NCBI GenBank assembly: GCA_017307915.1
Contig: JAFKGG010000381.1
Span: 1 to 40,260 of the forward strand
Direction: 5' to 3'
DNA from: Burkholderiales bacterium
GTDB lineage: Bacteria > Pseudomonadota > Gammaproteobacteria > Burkholderiales > Burkholderiaceae_E
DNA length: 40,260 nt
The notes under the pieces were generated by a model. It was not told where the DNA came from and did not search any database. It was given only the letters and a program-made list of their open reading frames with translations. This document shows, piece by piece, positions 1-8,052 of this stretch. The position numbers and the translations under genes are program-made. How positions within the stretch are numbered: the stretch's first letter is position 1; each line of letters begins with the position of its first letter.

Positions 1-317
1 CATTGATCGGCCAGGCTGCGGCCGAAACCCAGTACACCCAGCAAGGCTTCGGCCGACAGCAGCAGCGCAAATGCCAGCAGGCCCATCAGCAGACGGGCGC
101 TCGCGGTGCGCGGAACCGACCAGCGCCGCAGTGTCCAGCCGCAGATCGGCCAGCAGGCGGCGAGCATGAACGGGAGCTCGATGAGGGTGGCGGTGGCGCT
201 GCCTAGACTGGGCTCCAGCAGTGTGACGCGCAGCGTGCCCAGGGCGAAGCCGAGCAGGAAGACCAGGCCGAAGTAGGTTGCGGCGGCGGGGATGGTTGGG
301 CTCAAGACGGCTCGCAC
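1..317 (-). CDS. Conserved multi-pass membrane protein, 3' part cut by window edge
   Basis: The minus strand reads as an open frame of about 105 codons that runs off the left edge. It opens at a GTG (317) or an in-frame TTG (335); no ATG is available, so the start is uncertain. The visible protein begins with hydrophobic helices (AATYFGLVFLLGFALGTLRV, then LIELPFMLAACWPICGWTL, then LLMGLLAFALLLSAEALLGV), giving at least three membrane segments. The opening pattern AAxYFxLVFxxGFxLGTxRV resembles a small conserved inner-membrane protein of unknown function that I recall from alpha- and betaproteobacteria; I cannot assign a role. It is divergent from the molybdoenzyme at 463, so the roughly 130 bases between them should hold both promoters. 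Confidence 0.6.
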   Translation of the reverse strand, partial: MRAVLSPTIPAAATYFGLVFLLGFALGTLRVTLLEPSLGSATATLIELPFMLAACWPICGWTLRRWSVPRTASARLLMGLLAFALLLSAEALLGVLGFGRSLADQ

Positions 318-462
318 TTCAGGTGTTATCTTCAAATCTAGTATGCGCTCACGATACCAGGCAAGCCGCCAGGGGCGTCGGGCCGTCGCTAGGCATCGAA
401 AAGTGGTACGTTGACACCTGCCACATCTTTGATCGGGCCCGAGACTCGACTGAGGAACCCGC

Positions 463-2793
463 ATGCACGCCTATACCGCCGCCCATTGGGGCATCTACGA
501 AGTCGAACATGATGCCGACCAGCGCATTGCGCTGAAGCCGTTCGCGCGTGACCCTGCGCCATCGCCGATCGGGCTGGCGATGCTCGATGCCTGTCGCGCG
601 CCGATTCGCGTGCGGCGGCCGTCGGTGCGCAAGAGCTGGCTCGAGCAGGGCCCTCGGGCAGCGCCTGAGCGGCGCGGCCTCGACCCCTTCGTCGAGGTGT
701 CGTGGGATACGGCGCTCACGCTGGTGGCCGACGCGCTGCGACATGTGATCGGCGGTGCCGGCAATGAGGCGATCTTCGGCGGCTCTTATGGCTGGTCCAG
801 CGCGGGACGGTTTCATCACGCGCAAAGCCAGATCCATCGCTTCCTGAATGCGCTCGGCGGCTATGTGCGGCACGTGGATACCTACAGCCTGGGAGCCGGC
901 CGCGTGCTGATGCCGCAGATCATCGCCGGCATGGATCAGCTCATGACGCAGCACCATAGCTGGGATGTGCTGGCCGCGCATACGCGGCTTTTCCTCAGCT
1001 TCGGCGGCGTGCCGGCCAAGAACGCGCAGATCAGCCAGGGGCTGGTTGGCGAACACAATGTGCCGCGCGGCCTGCGCGCGATGCGCGCCGCCGGCTGCCG
1101 CTTCGTCAACGTCAGCCCGGTGCGGCAGGACATCGACACCGGCGGCCCGGTCGAATGGATTCCCATCCGCCCCGGCACCGACGTCGCGATGATGCTGGCG
1201 ATGGCCTATGTGATGCACGACGAGGGATTGCACGACGCGGCGTTCCTGTCCAGCCATTGCGTCGGCTTCGATCGTTTCATTCCCTACCTGATGGGCCACA
1301 GCGACGGCCAGCCAAAGACGCCGCAATGGGCCGAAGCGATCACCGAGGTGCCGGCCGACACGATCACCGCGCTGGCGCGCGATCTGACGCGCACGCGTTC
1401 GATGATCACGGGCGCCTGGTCGCTGCAGCGCTCGCACCATGGCGAGCAGACGTTCTGGTCGCTGGTGACGCTGGCCGCGATGATCGGGCAGATCGGGCTG
1501 CCCGGCGGCGGCTTTGGCATCGGCTACGGCGCCACCAACGGCATGGGTAACGCCTATGCGCGCTTTGGCGGCCCGACGTTGCCGCAAGGCACGAACCGCG
1601 TCGCGGCTTTCATTCCGGTGTCGCGCATCGCCGACATGCTGGAACACCCCGGCAGCAGCTTCGATTACGATGGACAACGCCACCGCTATCCGAACATCGA
1701 ACTGATCTATTGGGCCGGCGGCAATCCGTTTCACCATCATCAGGATCTGAACCGTCTGCTGCGCGCGTGGCGGCGGCCACCGGCGGTGATCGTCAACGAG
1801 CAGTTCTGGACGGCAACGGCGCGACTGGCCGACATCGTGCTGCCGGCAACGACGGCGCTGGAGCGCGACGATATCGGCTACTCATCGCACGAGCGCTACA
1901 TGGTGGCGATGAAGCAGGCGATGGCGCCGCTTGGGCAGGCGCGCAACGATTACGACATTTTCGCCGAACTGGCACAGCGCATCGGTGCCGATCAGCATCG
2001 CAGTTTCACGGAGGGGCTGACGTCGTCGCAGTGGTTGCGTCGCCTTTATGAAGAGAGCCGCCAGCGCGCCGCGGCGGCGGGCGTCGCTGTCCCCGGCTTC
2101 GATGCGTTCTGGGAGCAGGGGCTGATCGATCTGGCCGTGCCCGGCCGTTCGCTGGTGATGCTCGAGGCATTTCGGGCCGATCCGGTCAAGCATGCGCTGC
2201 GCACGCCCAGCGGCCGTATCGAGATCTTCAGCGAGCGCATCGCCGCCCACGGCTACGACGATTGCGCCGGGCACGCGCGCTGGTACGAACCCATCGAATG
2301 GCTGGGTGGCGCGCAGACGCAGCGCTATCCGCTGCATATGCTGTCGGATCAACCGTTCACCAAGCTGCACAGCCAGCTCGATCACAGTGAGTACAGCCGC
2401 GCCAACAAGATCCGCGGCCGCGAGCCGATCGTCATCAACCGTGGCGACGCAGCGCGGCGTGGCATCGCCGACGGCGATCTGGTCGAGGTGTTCAACGATC
2501 GCGGCCGTTGCCTGGCTGGTGCGCGATTGTCCGACGACATCCGGCCCGGTGTCGTCAAGTTGTCGACCGGCGCGTGGTTCGACCCGGCCTCGTGGTCGGA
2601 GCCTGGCACGCTGGAAAAGCACGGCAATCCGAACGTGCTGACGCTGGACGTTGGCGCGTCGAAGCTGTCGCAGGGTTGTATCGCGCAGACGTGCCTGGTC
2701 GACGTGCGGCGTTGGGAAGGCGAGGCACCGCCGGTGATGGCGTTCGAGCCGCCGGTGTTTGTCGAGATTGATTTTCCGGCTGTTCCGGCCTGA
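463..2793 (+). CDS. Molybdopterin-dependent oxidoreductase, biotin sulfoxide/TMAO reductase type
   Basis: This 776-residue protein belongs to the DMSO reductase superfamily, in the BisC/TorA/DorA branch, whose members carry a bis-molybdopterin guanine dinucleotide cofactor and reduce S- or N-oxides. The segment GGSYGWSSAGRFHHAQSQ (about residues 105-122) is the family motif that contains the serine ligand to molybdenum. Cofactor-binding stretches such as WAGGNPFHHHQD, the VNEQFWTATARLADIVLPAT block and the C-terminal MLSDQPFTKLHSQLDHS region are all present, and the length is normal. There is no twin-arginine signal peptide and no N-terminal Fe-S cysteine cluster. That fits a cytoplasmic BisC-like enzyme better than periplasmic TorA, but the physiological substrate cannot be read from the sequence. 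The mobA gene needed to make its cofactor lies at 15337-15933. Confidence 0.9.
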   Translation: MHAYTAAHWGIYEVEHDADQRIALKPFARDPAPSPIGLAMLDACRAPIRVRRPSVRKSWLEQGPRAAPERRGLDPFVEVSWDTALTLVADALRHVIGGAGNEAIFGGSYGWSSAGRFHHAQSQIHRFLNALGGYVRHVDTYSLGAGRVLMPQIIAGMDQLMTQHHSWDVLAAHTRLFLSFGGVPAKNAQISQGLVGEHNVPRGLRAMRAAGCRFVNVSPVRQDIDTGGPVEWIPIRPGTDVAMMLAMAYVMHDEGLHDAAFLSSHCVGFDRFIPYLMGHSDGQPKTPQWAEAITEVPADTITALARDLTRTRSMITGAWSLQRSHHGEQTFWSLVTLAAMIGQIGLPGGGFGIGYGATNGMGNAYARFGGPTLPQGTNRVAAFIPVSRIADMLEHPGSSFDYDGQRHRYPNIELIYWAGGNPFHHHQDLNRLLRAWRRPPAVIVNEQFWTATARLADIVLPATTALERDDIGYSSHERYMVAMKQAMAPLGQARNDYDIFAELAQRIGADQHRSFTEGLTSSQWLRRLYEESRQRAAAAGVAVPGFDAFWEQGLIDLAVPGRSLVMLEAFRADPVKHALRTPSGRIEIFSERIAAHGYDDCAGHARWYEPIEWLGGAQTQRYPLHMLSDQPFTKLHSQLDHSEYSRANKIRGREPIVINRGDAARRGIADGDLVEVFNDRGRCLAGARLSDDIRPGVVKLSTGAWFDPASWSEPGTLEKHGNPNVLTLDVGASKLSQGCIAQTCLVDVRRWEGEAPPVMAFEPPVFVEIDFPAVPA

Positions 2794-2840
2794 CCGGAAG
2801 GTGTATCCGTCGTCTTTTCGTCACGTGGTAGGAGCACCTT

Positions 2841-3130
2841 CTATTCTTCGAGGATATCGGGCGCTCGTCTTCTCGTCGCCCGCGCAAGCGCCGCGATTGC
2901 AAGCACTAGCGGAATGAACGATACCCACAGCACCGTATTCCAGCCGTAGGCGGACAGCAGCCCACCGGAAGAGAACGATCCGCTGGCCTTCAAGCCGCCA
3001 GTATCGGCGTGGGCGCGAGCATGTTTCCGACGATGGAGCCGATGGCATAGATGACCACCGCGTTCGCGCCCGCCAATGCTTGCGCGACGGAAAGTCGCCA
3101 TATGTTCCCGCGCTGGATTTGTTCAGAAGA
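2841..3130 (-). pseudogene. MFS transporter remnant: N-terminus joined to C-terminus
   Basis: On the minus strand, one frame from about 3130 to 2990 reads IQRGNIWRLSVAQALAGANA followed by VVIYAIGSIVGNMLAP, which is the first membrane helix of a major facilitator permease. It stops soon after. A different frame immediately downstream reads SGGLLSAYGWNTVLWVSFIP and LVLAIAALAR up to a stop near 2841, which is the last helix of the same kind of protein. The roughly 300 residues between these ends are missing and the frames no longer match. An internal deletion plus frameshift explains this best. The joint lies near 2985-3000. No intact start or product is expected. Confidence 0.7.
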
Positions 3131-3147
3131 GGCGTGGAGATCGTCGT

Positions 3148-3470
3148 TCAGGGCGGCAGTGCTGTTGGGCTTTCGGTGATGCCGCGTAAGGCTGACGCCA
3201 CGGCGAACGGAACGTTCTGGCTGGTCAGGTACCACGAAAAAATGGCAGCACAGCCGACGATGACCATCACAACCCCGGTCAGCGCCACCGAATCGACGAA
3301 TAGCTGCGGCAGTTCATTGAGCTTCAGGTCGCGATAAACGAACATCGAGACGATCAGACCGTAGACGACTGCCACGACCGCGGCCTCGGTAATCGTGGCA
3401 ATACCGAAACGGATCGTGCCGAGAATCAGAATCGGCATCGCCAATGCCCATGAGGCGGCGCTGTCATTCA
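3148..3470 (-). pseudogene. dctM: TRAP transporter large permease (DctM) internal fragment
   Basis: The minus-strand frame contains ALAMPILILGTIRFGIATIT followed by EAAVVAVVYGLIVSMFVYRD and a helix with VALTGVVMVIVGCAAIFSWY. This is the conserved central region of the TRAP dicarboxylate transporter large subunit, where ALAMPxIILGGIxxGIFTPTEAAxxAVxYA is typical. Intact DctM is about 425 residues; only about 105 remain, with neither the normal start nor the normal end. The fragment ends against the MFS remnant, so this stretch holds at least two transporter genes reduced to scraps. The Met-initiated frame begins at 3501, but the recognisable similarity starts about ten codons later. Confidence 0.75.
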
Positions 3471-4018
3471 TCTGCTCGACCCGGCATTGCTGCAGGCGCA
3501 CCCCGTTCGTGTGATGAGGTTCGGGCGCGGCGTGTCGCGCTTCGAACTGACCATGGTGAATCGCAAGGTGGACGACGGCGATCGGGCGCTGGGGGCCGTG
3601 CGCGAGATGCTTGGCGAAGCGTTGAAAGTTCAGGGGAGCGAACGGTGACTGGGGTCAGACGGTCTTGCTGCGAGCTGGCGGCCGTTTGATTTCTTCGTCT
3701 ATCAGACTGGCTGTGTGCGCTTTTCGAGATAGCGCCTGAGCAGGCGTTCACTGGGTCGCTACAACCTAGTCGCTCTCCAGTAGCTGCGGCCGGCTGCGGC
3801 GCTGGTCGGTCTGCTGCGCGGCCGACCGTATCCCGGCTATTGGGCGCGGGGTTTTCATGTGGCCTGGCCATGCCAGCCGCGCCACACGGGCTGTTCGCCC
3901 ACCGATCCGGCAGCTCGCCAGCGCGAGCGGCAGCCGAAAGCATGCGCCAAACCCGGCCAAAGCCGTTTGACCAGGCCGCTTGTCATCCGGCTTGATACAG
4001 GCGGTTTCGACAGATTTA
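3471..4018. other. Gene-poor stretch between transporter relics and operon A
   Basis: I find no convincing gene here. A plus-strand frame ending at 3647 reads RVMRFGRGVSRFELTMVNRK and continues with a helical VREMLGEALKV tail before its stop. It looks like the C-terminal scrap of a real protein, but I do not recognise the family. From about 3650 to 3960 the DNA is GC-rich with frames open on both strands and no recognisable motif. Near 3970 composition drops sharply to AT-rich, which marks the start of the operon A control region. Confidence 0.4.
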
Positions 4019-4028
4019 TTGCATGCAA
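4019..4028. promoter_or_regulatory. 10-bp palindrome TTGCATGCAA, candidate regulator site
   Basis: TTGCATGCAA is perfectly self-complementary. Its size and TTG...CAA ends resemble operators of FadR/VanR-type GntR proteins (for example TTGTATACAA). It lies about 215 bp before the first gene of operon A, which encodes a GntR/FCD regulator of its own, so that protein is the natural candidate. A related but imperfect TTGCATATGAA overlaps the start of the regulator gene (11182-11192). The assignment is inference. Confidence 0.35.
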
Positions 4029-4084
4029 GAAAATAGAGAAAATAAAATCACAGGCAGGGTTGGCGAATTCAAGAAATACCATTT

Positions 4085-4124
4085 TAATTAGGGTAAACAC
4101 TAAGATTTTCACCCTAATTAGGGT
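4085..4124. promoter_or_regulatory. Two phased TAATTAGGGT elements, the second a perfect 14-bp palindrome
   Basis: TAATTAGGGT occurs at 4085-4094 and again at 4115-4124, exactly 30 bp apart, which is about three helical turns. The second copy sits inside ACCCTAATTAGGGT (4111-4124), a perfect palindrome; the first is a half-site extended by TTT. The copies lie in an AT-rich island 120-160 bp before the M20 gene. Phased identical elements in an intergenic control region look like a binding site for a dimeric regulator. A weak candidate promoter (TTGCGT at 4131, TCTAAA about 18 bp later) lies just downstream. The regulator is unknown. Confidence 0.5.
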
Positions 4125-4243
4125 GGTAAATTGCGTATTGAGAAGGAAATTCGATCTAAAGACAAAAGGCTTTAAAGAGTTAAGTCTTATTTTTGGATGC
4201 ATAGATAGTTAAAAAACTTCATGAAATTGCGGGCAGAATCGGC

Positions 4244-5413
4244 GTGAAAAACCAGATTTCGACAGATAAATCCTGGCTTCAAGAGCGGCTTCCCGGGATG
4301 CTGGCTCTGCTGGAGCAACTGGTGAACATCGACAGCGGCTCCTATGACGCTGCCGGCGTGAATCGGGTCGGCGAACTTCTCGCCGAGCAGCTTCATGCGA
4401 TGGGCTTTGCGTTGCGTCGAAGGACGGTGACCGGGCGTGGCGATCTGTTGGTCGCCGAACGTAGTTATGGCGGGCGTGGGCGGGTGGTCGTGCTGGGCCA
4501 CCTCGATACCGTGTGGCCCGAGGGCACGGCAGAGGAGTGGCCCTTTCAACGGCTCGATGAAACCCTTGCAACCGGGCCGGGGGTGGGTGACATGAAGGGC
4601 GGCTTGGTCATGGCGCTCCATGCCGTGCAGGCGTTGCAGGCTCGGGGCTTCGATGGTGTGGCCTCGGTGCGCTTCGTGCTGGTTCCCGACGAAGAACTGG
4701 GCAGCGCCGGCAGCCGCGCACTGATCGAAGAAGAGGTGGCCGACGCCGACGCCGTGCTCGTACTGGAACCCGGCCGCCCAGGGGGCGGTATCGTGACGGC
4801 GCGGGGTGCATTGGGCGCGTACTTCATCCACGCAACGGGCTGCAGCGCGCATTGCGCAAGCAACTATCACAAGGGTGCAAGCGCGCTGCGCGAGTTGGCG
4901 GTCAAAGTCGCGGCCCTGGATGGTTTGTCGAAACCCGACGAAGGCGTCGTCATCAATGTCGGGGTGTTGCAGGGCGGCACGGCGCGCCAGGTGGTGCCGG
5001 GCGAGGCACGCATGGACATCGATCTGCGGGCACGCACTCAGGCGCAGGCCGAGCAGTTGCAGGCCGATATCCGCCGCATTGCCGAAATGCGCAAGGATGA
5101 CCGAGTGCAGGTTCGCCTTAGCGGCGGCCTTACGCGCCCGGCCTTCGCTGCCGACGGTAACCGCGAGCTGATGCAGGCCGCGCAGACGCTGGCGCAGGCG
5201 CTCTCCGTGCCGGTATTTGAAGTACCGCCGGTCAGCGGAGGCTCGGACGGTAATTTCACGGCGGCATTGGGTATTCCTACCCTGGATGGCCTGGGGCCGA
5301 TTTGTTACGACATCTGCAGCCGGCAAGAAACCATCGAGGTGCAGAGTCTGGTGGATCGCGGCGCGCTGCTGGCTGGCCTGATCGATCTGATCCCGTCCTT
5401 CATCAAACACTGA
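4244..5413 (+). CDS. M20-family metallohydrolase (glutamate carboxypeptidase-like)
   Basis: This 389-residue protein has the two-zinc M20 fold, whose members hydrolyse amide bonds of peptides, N-acyl or N-carbamoyl amino acids. The ligand motifs are GHLDTVWP (His86, Asp88), GVGDMKGG (Asp116), PDEELGS (Glu150 catalytic base, Glu151) and VLEPGR (Glu175). The dimerisation-domain His is in GCSAHC. The usual last ligand, a His in a GPxxxxxH(T/S)R-type motif, seems to be Cys358 in GPICYDICSRQE, an unusual change at a metal site. The start is GTG with no clear ribosome site; TAG at 4200-4202 closes the frame upstream. As first gene of operon A it probably hydrolyses the imported substrate or a ring-opened amide, not a dietary peptide; that role is inferred. 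Confidence 0.88.
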   Translation: MKNQISTDKSWLQERLPGMLALLEQLVNIDSGSYDAAGVNRVGELLAEQLHAMGFALRRRTVTGRGDLLVAERSYGGRGRVVVLGHLDTVWPEGTAEEWPFQRLDETLATGPGVGDMKGGLVMALHAVQALQARGFDGVASVRFVLVPDEELGSAGSRALIEEEVADADAVLVLEPGRPGGGIVTARGALGAYFIHATGCSAHCASNYHKGASALRELAVKVAALDGLSKPDEGVVINVGVLQGGTARQVVPGEARMDIDLRARTQAQAEQLQADIRRIAEMRKDDRVQVRLSGGLTRPAFAADGNRELMQAAQTLAQALSVPVFEVPPVSGGSDGNFTAALGIPTLDGLGPICYDICSRQETIEVQSLVDRGALLAGLIDLIPSFIKH

Positions 5414-5471
5414 TGCGTCGTCGCGAACGCATCGAGATTTCCGTTATTCATTGCTCAGAAAGAGAATTCGT

Positions 5472-6914
5472 ATGGCACTCATGAATGGTGATCGGTACCG
5501 CGAATCGTTGAAAGACGGCCGGCAGGTGTTCATCAATGGCGAGCGGGTGGACGACGTGACCACCCACCCTGCCATCAAGCCGATGGTCGATACGATGGCT
5601 CGGCTCTACGACCTTCAGCACGACGAGCGATACAAGGACGTATTCGGGTTCGTCGATGAAGAAGGCGAGCTGTGCAGCCGCGTATATAAATCACCCGACA
5701 CCATTGACGATCTGCGCAACCGCCGGGAAATGACGGCAGCCATTCTCAACGAGGTCAGCCCGGTCATCGATCGCTTCGGCGATGAAACCGTGACCCCGTT
5801 GTTCGTGATGAAGGATCGGAAAGAGCTGCTCGACCAGTATGACGTTCGCTATTACAAGAACGCGATGAACTGGCTCAAGAAGCTGCAAAAGAAGAATTGG
5901 TTCCTGACCTCGGGCAATACCGACCCGAAAGGGGATCGCAGCAAGCAGCCCTATCAGCAAGATGATCTCGATATGTACACCCGCGTCGTCGAAGAGCGTG
6001 AAGACGGCATCGTCATCCGGGGGGCCAAGTTCGAAACCGGTGCTTGCTACGCCCATGCAGCCTTCGTCAAGCCGACAGTGGGCGCCTGGGTGCCTCAGAA
6101 CGCTGATTACGCCGTAGCCTTCATCGTCCCTTTGAATGCGCCCAACCTGCGGCACATCTGCCGGGCTCCGCACTACGAAAGCCCCAATGGGTTCGACAAG
6201 CCGCTGTCCTCGCGTTTCGATGAAATCGATACGCTGATCGTTTTCGATGACGTGCTGATCCCCTGGGAAAACGTCATCTTTTCGCGCAAACCCGAGTTGG
6301 CTGCGCTCATCCGGCAGGATCTGCACAACTGGGCGTCGCAAGGTTTCCTGAACCGGGCCTATGCGAAAGCCGATACGCTGGTCGGCACCGCGCTGTTGGT
6401 CACCCAGCATACCGGCCTTTCCGATGTCCCGGCGATCCGCGAAAAGGTCTCGAAGCTCATGGGCTATCGCGAAGCGATTCGCGCCTTCATTTCTGCGTCG
6501 GAAGCCGAACACCAGATCAGCGCCAGCGGCATGGTGATGCCCAATCTGTCGATTCAGAACGCAGGCCGTGTCTATGCCTCGTCCAATTTCTTCGACATGG
6601 TTCAGATTCTGCGAGATCTGATTGGTGGAACTGCGGTGATGCAACCCGACGAGGCGATGCTGAACAGTCCTGCGACCAGCGCTGATGTCAAGAAGTACTT
6701 CCGTATCGGCAATGTCTCGGCAGAGGAGCGGCTCAGGGCCTTGAATCTTGCCAATGAGCTGACCGCGTCCAGCTTTGCCGGGCGCATGTGCGCCTATGCG
6801 ATGTTTGCCGAGAGCCCGCCGATGGTTCAGGCGATGTCGCTCTATAACAGCTACGACCGAAAGGGGTCGCTAGAACGCGCCGCCAGGCTGGCTGGTTTGT
6901 CGGTTCAGAACTAA
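5472..6914 (+). CDS. HpaB-family FADH2-dependent monooxygenase, large component
   Basis: The 480-residue product matches 4-hydroxyphenylacetate 3-monooxygenase oxygenase (HpaB) and its relatives, the group D two-component flavin monooxygenases. It opens with MNGDRYRESLKDGRQVFING, the usual N-terminus, and carries WFLTSGNTDPKGDRSKQP, DGIVIRGAKFETGACYAHAA, DDVLIPWENVIFSR and a C-terminal IGNVSAEERLRALNLANELT region typical of the family. Members hydroxylate phenols or N-heterocycles such as pyrrole-2-carboxylate, using FADH2 from a separate reductase; the matching HpaC-type reductase is the last gene of this operon (12956). I chose ATG 5472 because AGAAAGAG sits just upstream; ATG 5481 is also possible. 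The substrate is unknown, and the neighbours do not resemble a homoprotocatechuate cluster. Confidence 0.92.
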   Translation: MALMNGDRYRESLKDGRQVFINGERVDDVTTHPAIKPMVDTMARLYDLQHDERYKDVFGFVDEEGELCSRVYKSPDTIDDLRNRREMTAAILNEVSPVIDRFGDETVTPLFVMKDRKELLDQYDVRYYKNAMNWLKKLQKKNWFLTSGNTDPKGDRSKQPYQQDDLDMYTRVVEEREDGIVIRGAKFETGACYAHAAFVKPTVGAWVPQNADYAVAFIVPLNAPNLRHICRAPHYESPNGFDKPLSSRFDEIDTLIVFDDVLIPWENVIFSRKPELAALIRQDLHNWASQGFLNRAYAKADTLVGTALLVTQHTGLSDVPAIREKVSKLMGYREAIRAFISASEAEHQISASGMVMPNLSIQNAGRVYASSNFFDMVQILRDLIGGTAVMQPDEAMLNSPATSADVKKYFRIGNVSAEERLRALNLANELTASSFAGRMCAYAMFAESPPMVQAMSLYNSYDRKGSLERAARLAGLSVQN

Positions 6915-6938
6915 GCGATCCTTTTTTCTCGAAATCCA

Positions 6939-8051
6939 ATGCCCGAGTTCCAAAGAGGTCAGCATGGCGTGGGTCTGGCGATAGACCACGTCAGTAAGCA
7001 ATACGGTGACTTCCAGGCGCTCAGTGATATCCATTTCACTGTGCCGCCTGGCGCGTTGCTCACGCTGCTGGGGCCGAGCGGCTGCGGCAAGTCGACCTTG
7101 CTGCGCATCATCGCCGGATTCGTTGGGGCGACCGGTGGGCGTGTTCTGCTCGATGGCGTCGACGTGGCGGATGTGCCGCCTTTCCTGCGCGAAACGGCAA
7201 TGGTCTTCCAGAACTATGCGCTCTTTCCGCACATGACCGTGCTCGAAAACGTGATGTTCGGGCTCAAGATGCGCAAGGTGCCGAAAGCCGCCGCCCGCGA
7301 TCGCGCGATGCAAAGCCTGGAAATGGTGAAGCTGACGCACCTGGCCGACCGGGTTCCGGCGCAGCTTTCGGGCGGGCAGCAACAACGCGCCGCGTTGGCG
7401 CGGGCGCTGGTCACTGACCCGAAGATTCTGCTTCTCGATGAGCCTTTTGGCGCGCTGGACAAGAACCTGCGCGAAGAAATGCAAACCGAGCTGCGCAAGC
7501 TTCAACAGCGCGTGGGTGTCACCACCGTATGCGTCACCCATGATCAGCAAGAGGCCATGGCGATCTCCGACTATGTCGCGGTGATGAACCACGGCCGCCT
7601 TGAACAATTCGGCGCGCCGCTTGAAATCTACGATACCCCCCGGTCCCGCTTCGTTTCCACGTTTATCGGCAACTCGAATGTCTTGCAAGCTCGCGTGGCG
7701 GAATCGGATGGCCGCTGGTGCCGTGTAGAGCTTGCCGATGGCACGTTTGCCCGAGTGGCGCAGCGTGGCGCTGCGAGCATCGGCCAGCAAACGGAAATCG
7801 CCGTCAGGCCGGGCGCGATGCGTGCCTTGCCGCCCGGCGTCGAGGCCAGAAACGATGAGGCCTTTGTTCTTCAAGGGCGTGTCGGATACGGCGTCAATCT
7901 CGGCAATGTCGTCCACTATGAAGTCGAGGTACCGACGTTCGGCATCTTGATGGTCGAGCTGCCTCGCAGTCAGAGTGATGATCCATGGCGGCTTGGCGAG
8001 TCGATCCGGCTGGTGGCGGCCGTCGGCGATTGCGTGATGCTGGAGCACTGA
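6939..8051 (+). CDS. ABC importer ATPase, spermidine/putrescine (PotA) type
   Basis: The 370-residue ATPase energises the importer encoded by the next genes. Walker A is GPSGCGKST (residues 45-53), the signature LSGGQ is at 143-147, Walker B is ILLLDEP (163-169) and the switch histidine follows in CVTHDQQEA (His201). After about residue 235 comes a C-terminal regulatory OB-type (TOBE) domain, as in PotA and FbpC. An in-frame GTG at 6969, preceded by AAGAGGT, could be the true start and would remove ten residues that lie before the first conserved segment LAIDHVSKQYG. The gene follows the monooxygenase by 24 bp and is followed by the first permease after 1 bp, so they are co-transcribed. Confidence 0.93.
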   Translation: MPEFQRGQHGVGLAIDHVSKQYGDFQALSDIHFTVPPGALLTLLGPSGCGKSTLLRIIAGFVGATGGRVLLDGVDVADVPPFLRETAMVFQNYALFPHMTVLENVMFGLKMRKVPKAAARDRAMQSLEMVKLTHLADRVPAQLSGGQQQRAALARALVTDPKILLLDEPFGALDKNLREEMQTELRKLQQRVGVTTVCVTHDQQEAMAISDYVAVMNHGRLEQFGAPLEIYDTPRSRFVSTFIGNSNVLQARVAESDGRWCRVELADGTFARVAQRGAASIGQQTEIAVRPGAMRALPPGVEARNDEAFVLQGRVGYGVNLGNVVHYEVEVPTFGILMVELPRSQSDDPWRLGESIRLVAAVGDCVMLEH

Positions 8052-8052
8052 C

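Noticed and set aside
349-1740. 463-codon minus-strand frame opposite the molybdoenzyme gene
   Set aside because: It is a shadow of GC-rich coding DNA; its translation is rich in Arg, His and Ala with no domain, while the plus strand encodes a clear full-length enzyme.
3859-4212. 117-codon plus-strand frame across the AT-rich control island
   Set aside because: Composition changes abruptly within it, there is no motif or ribosome site, and the region contains palindromic regulatory elements.
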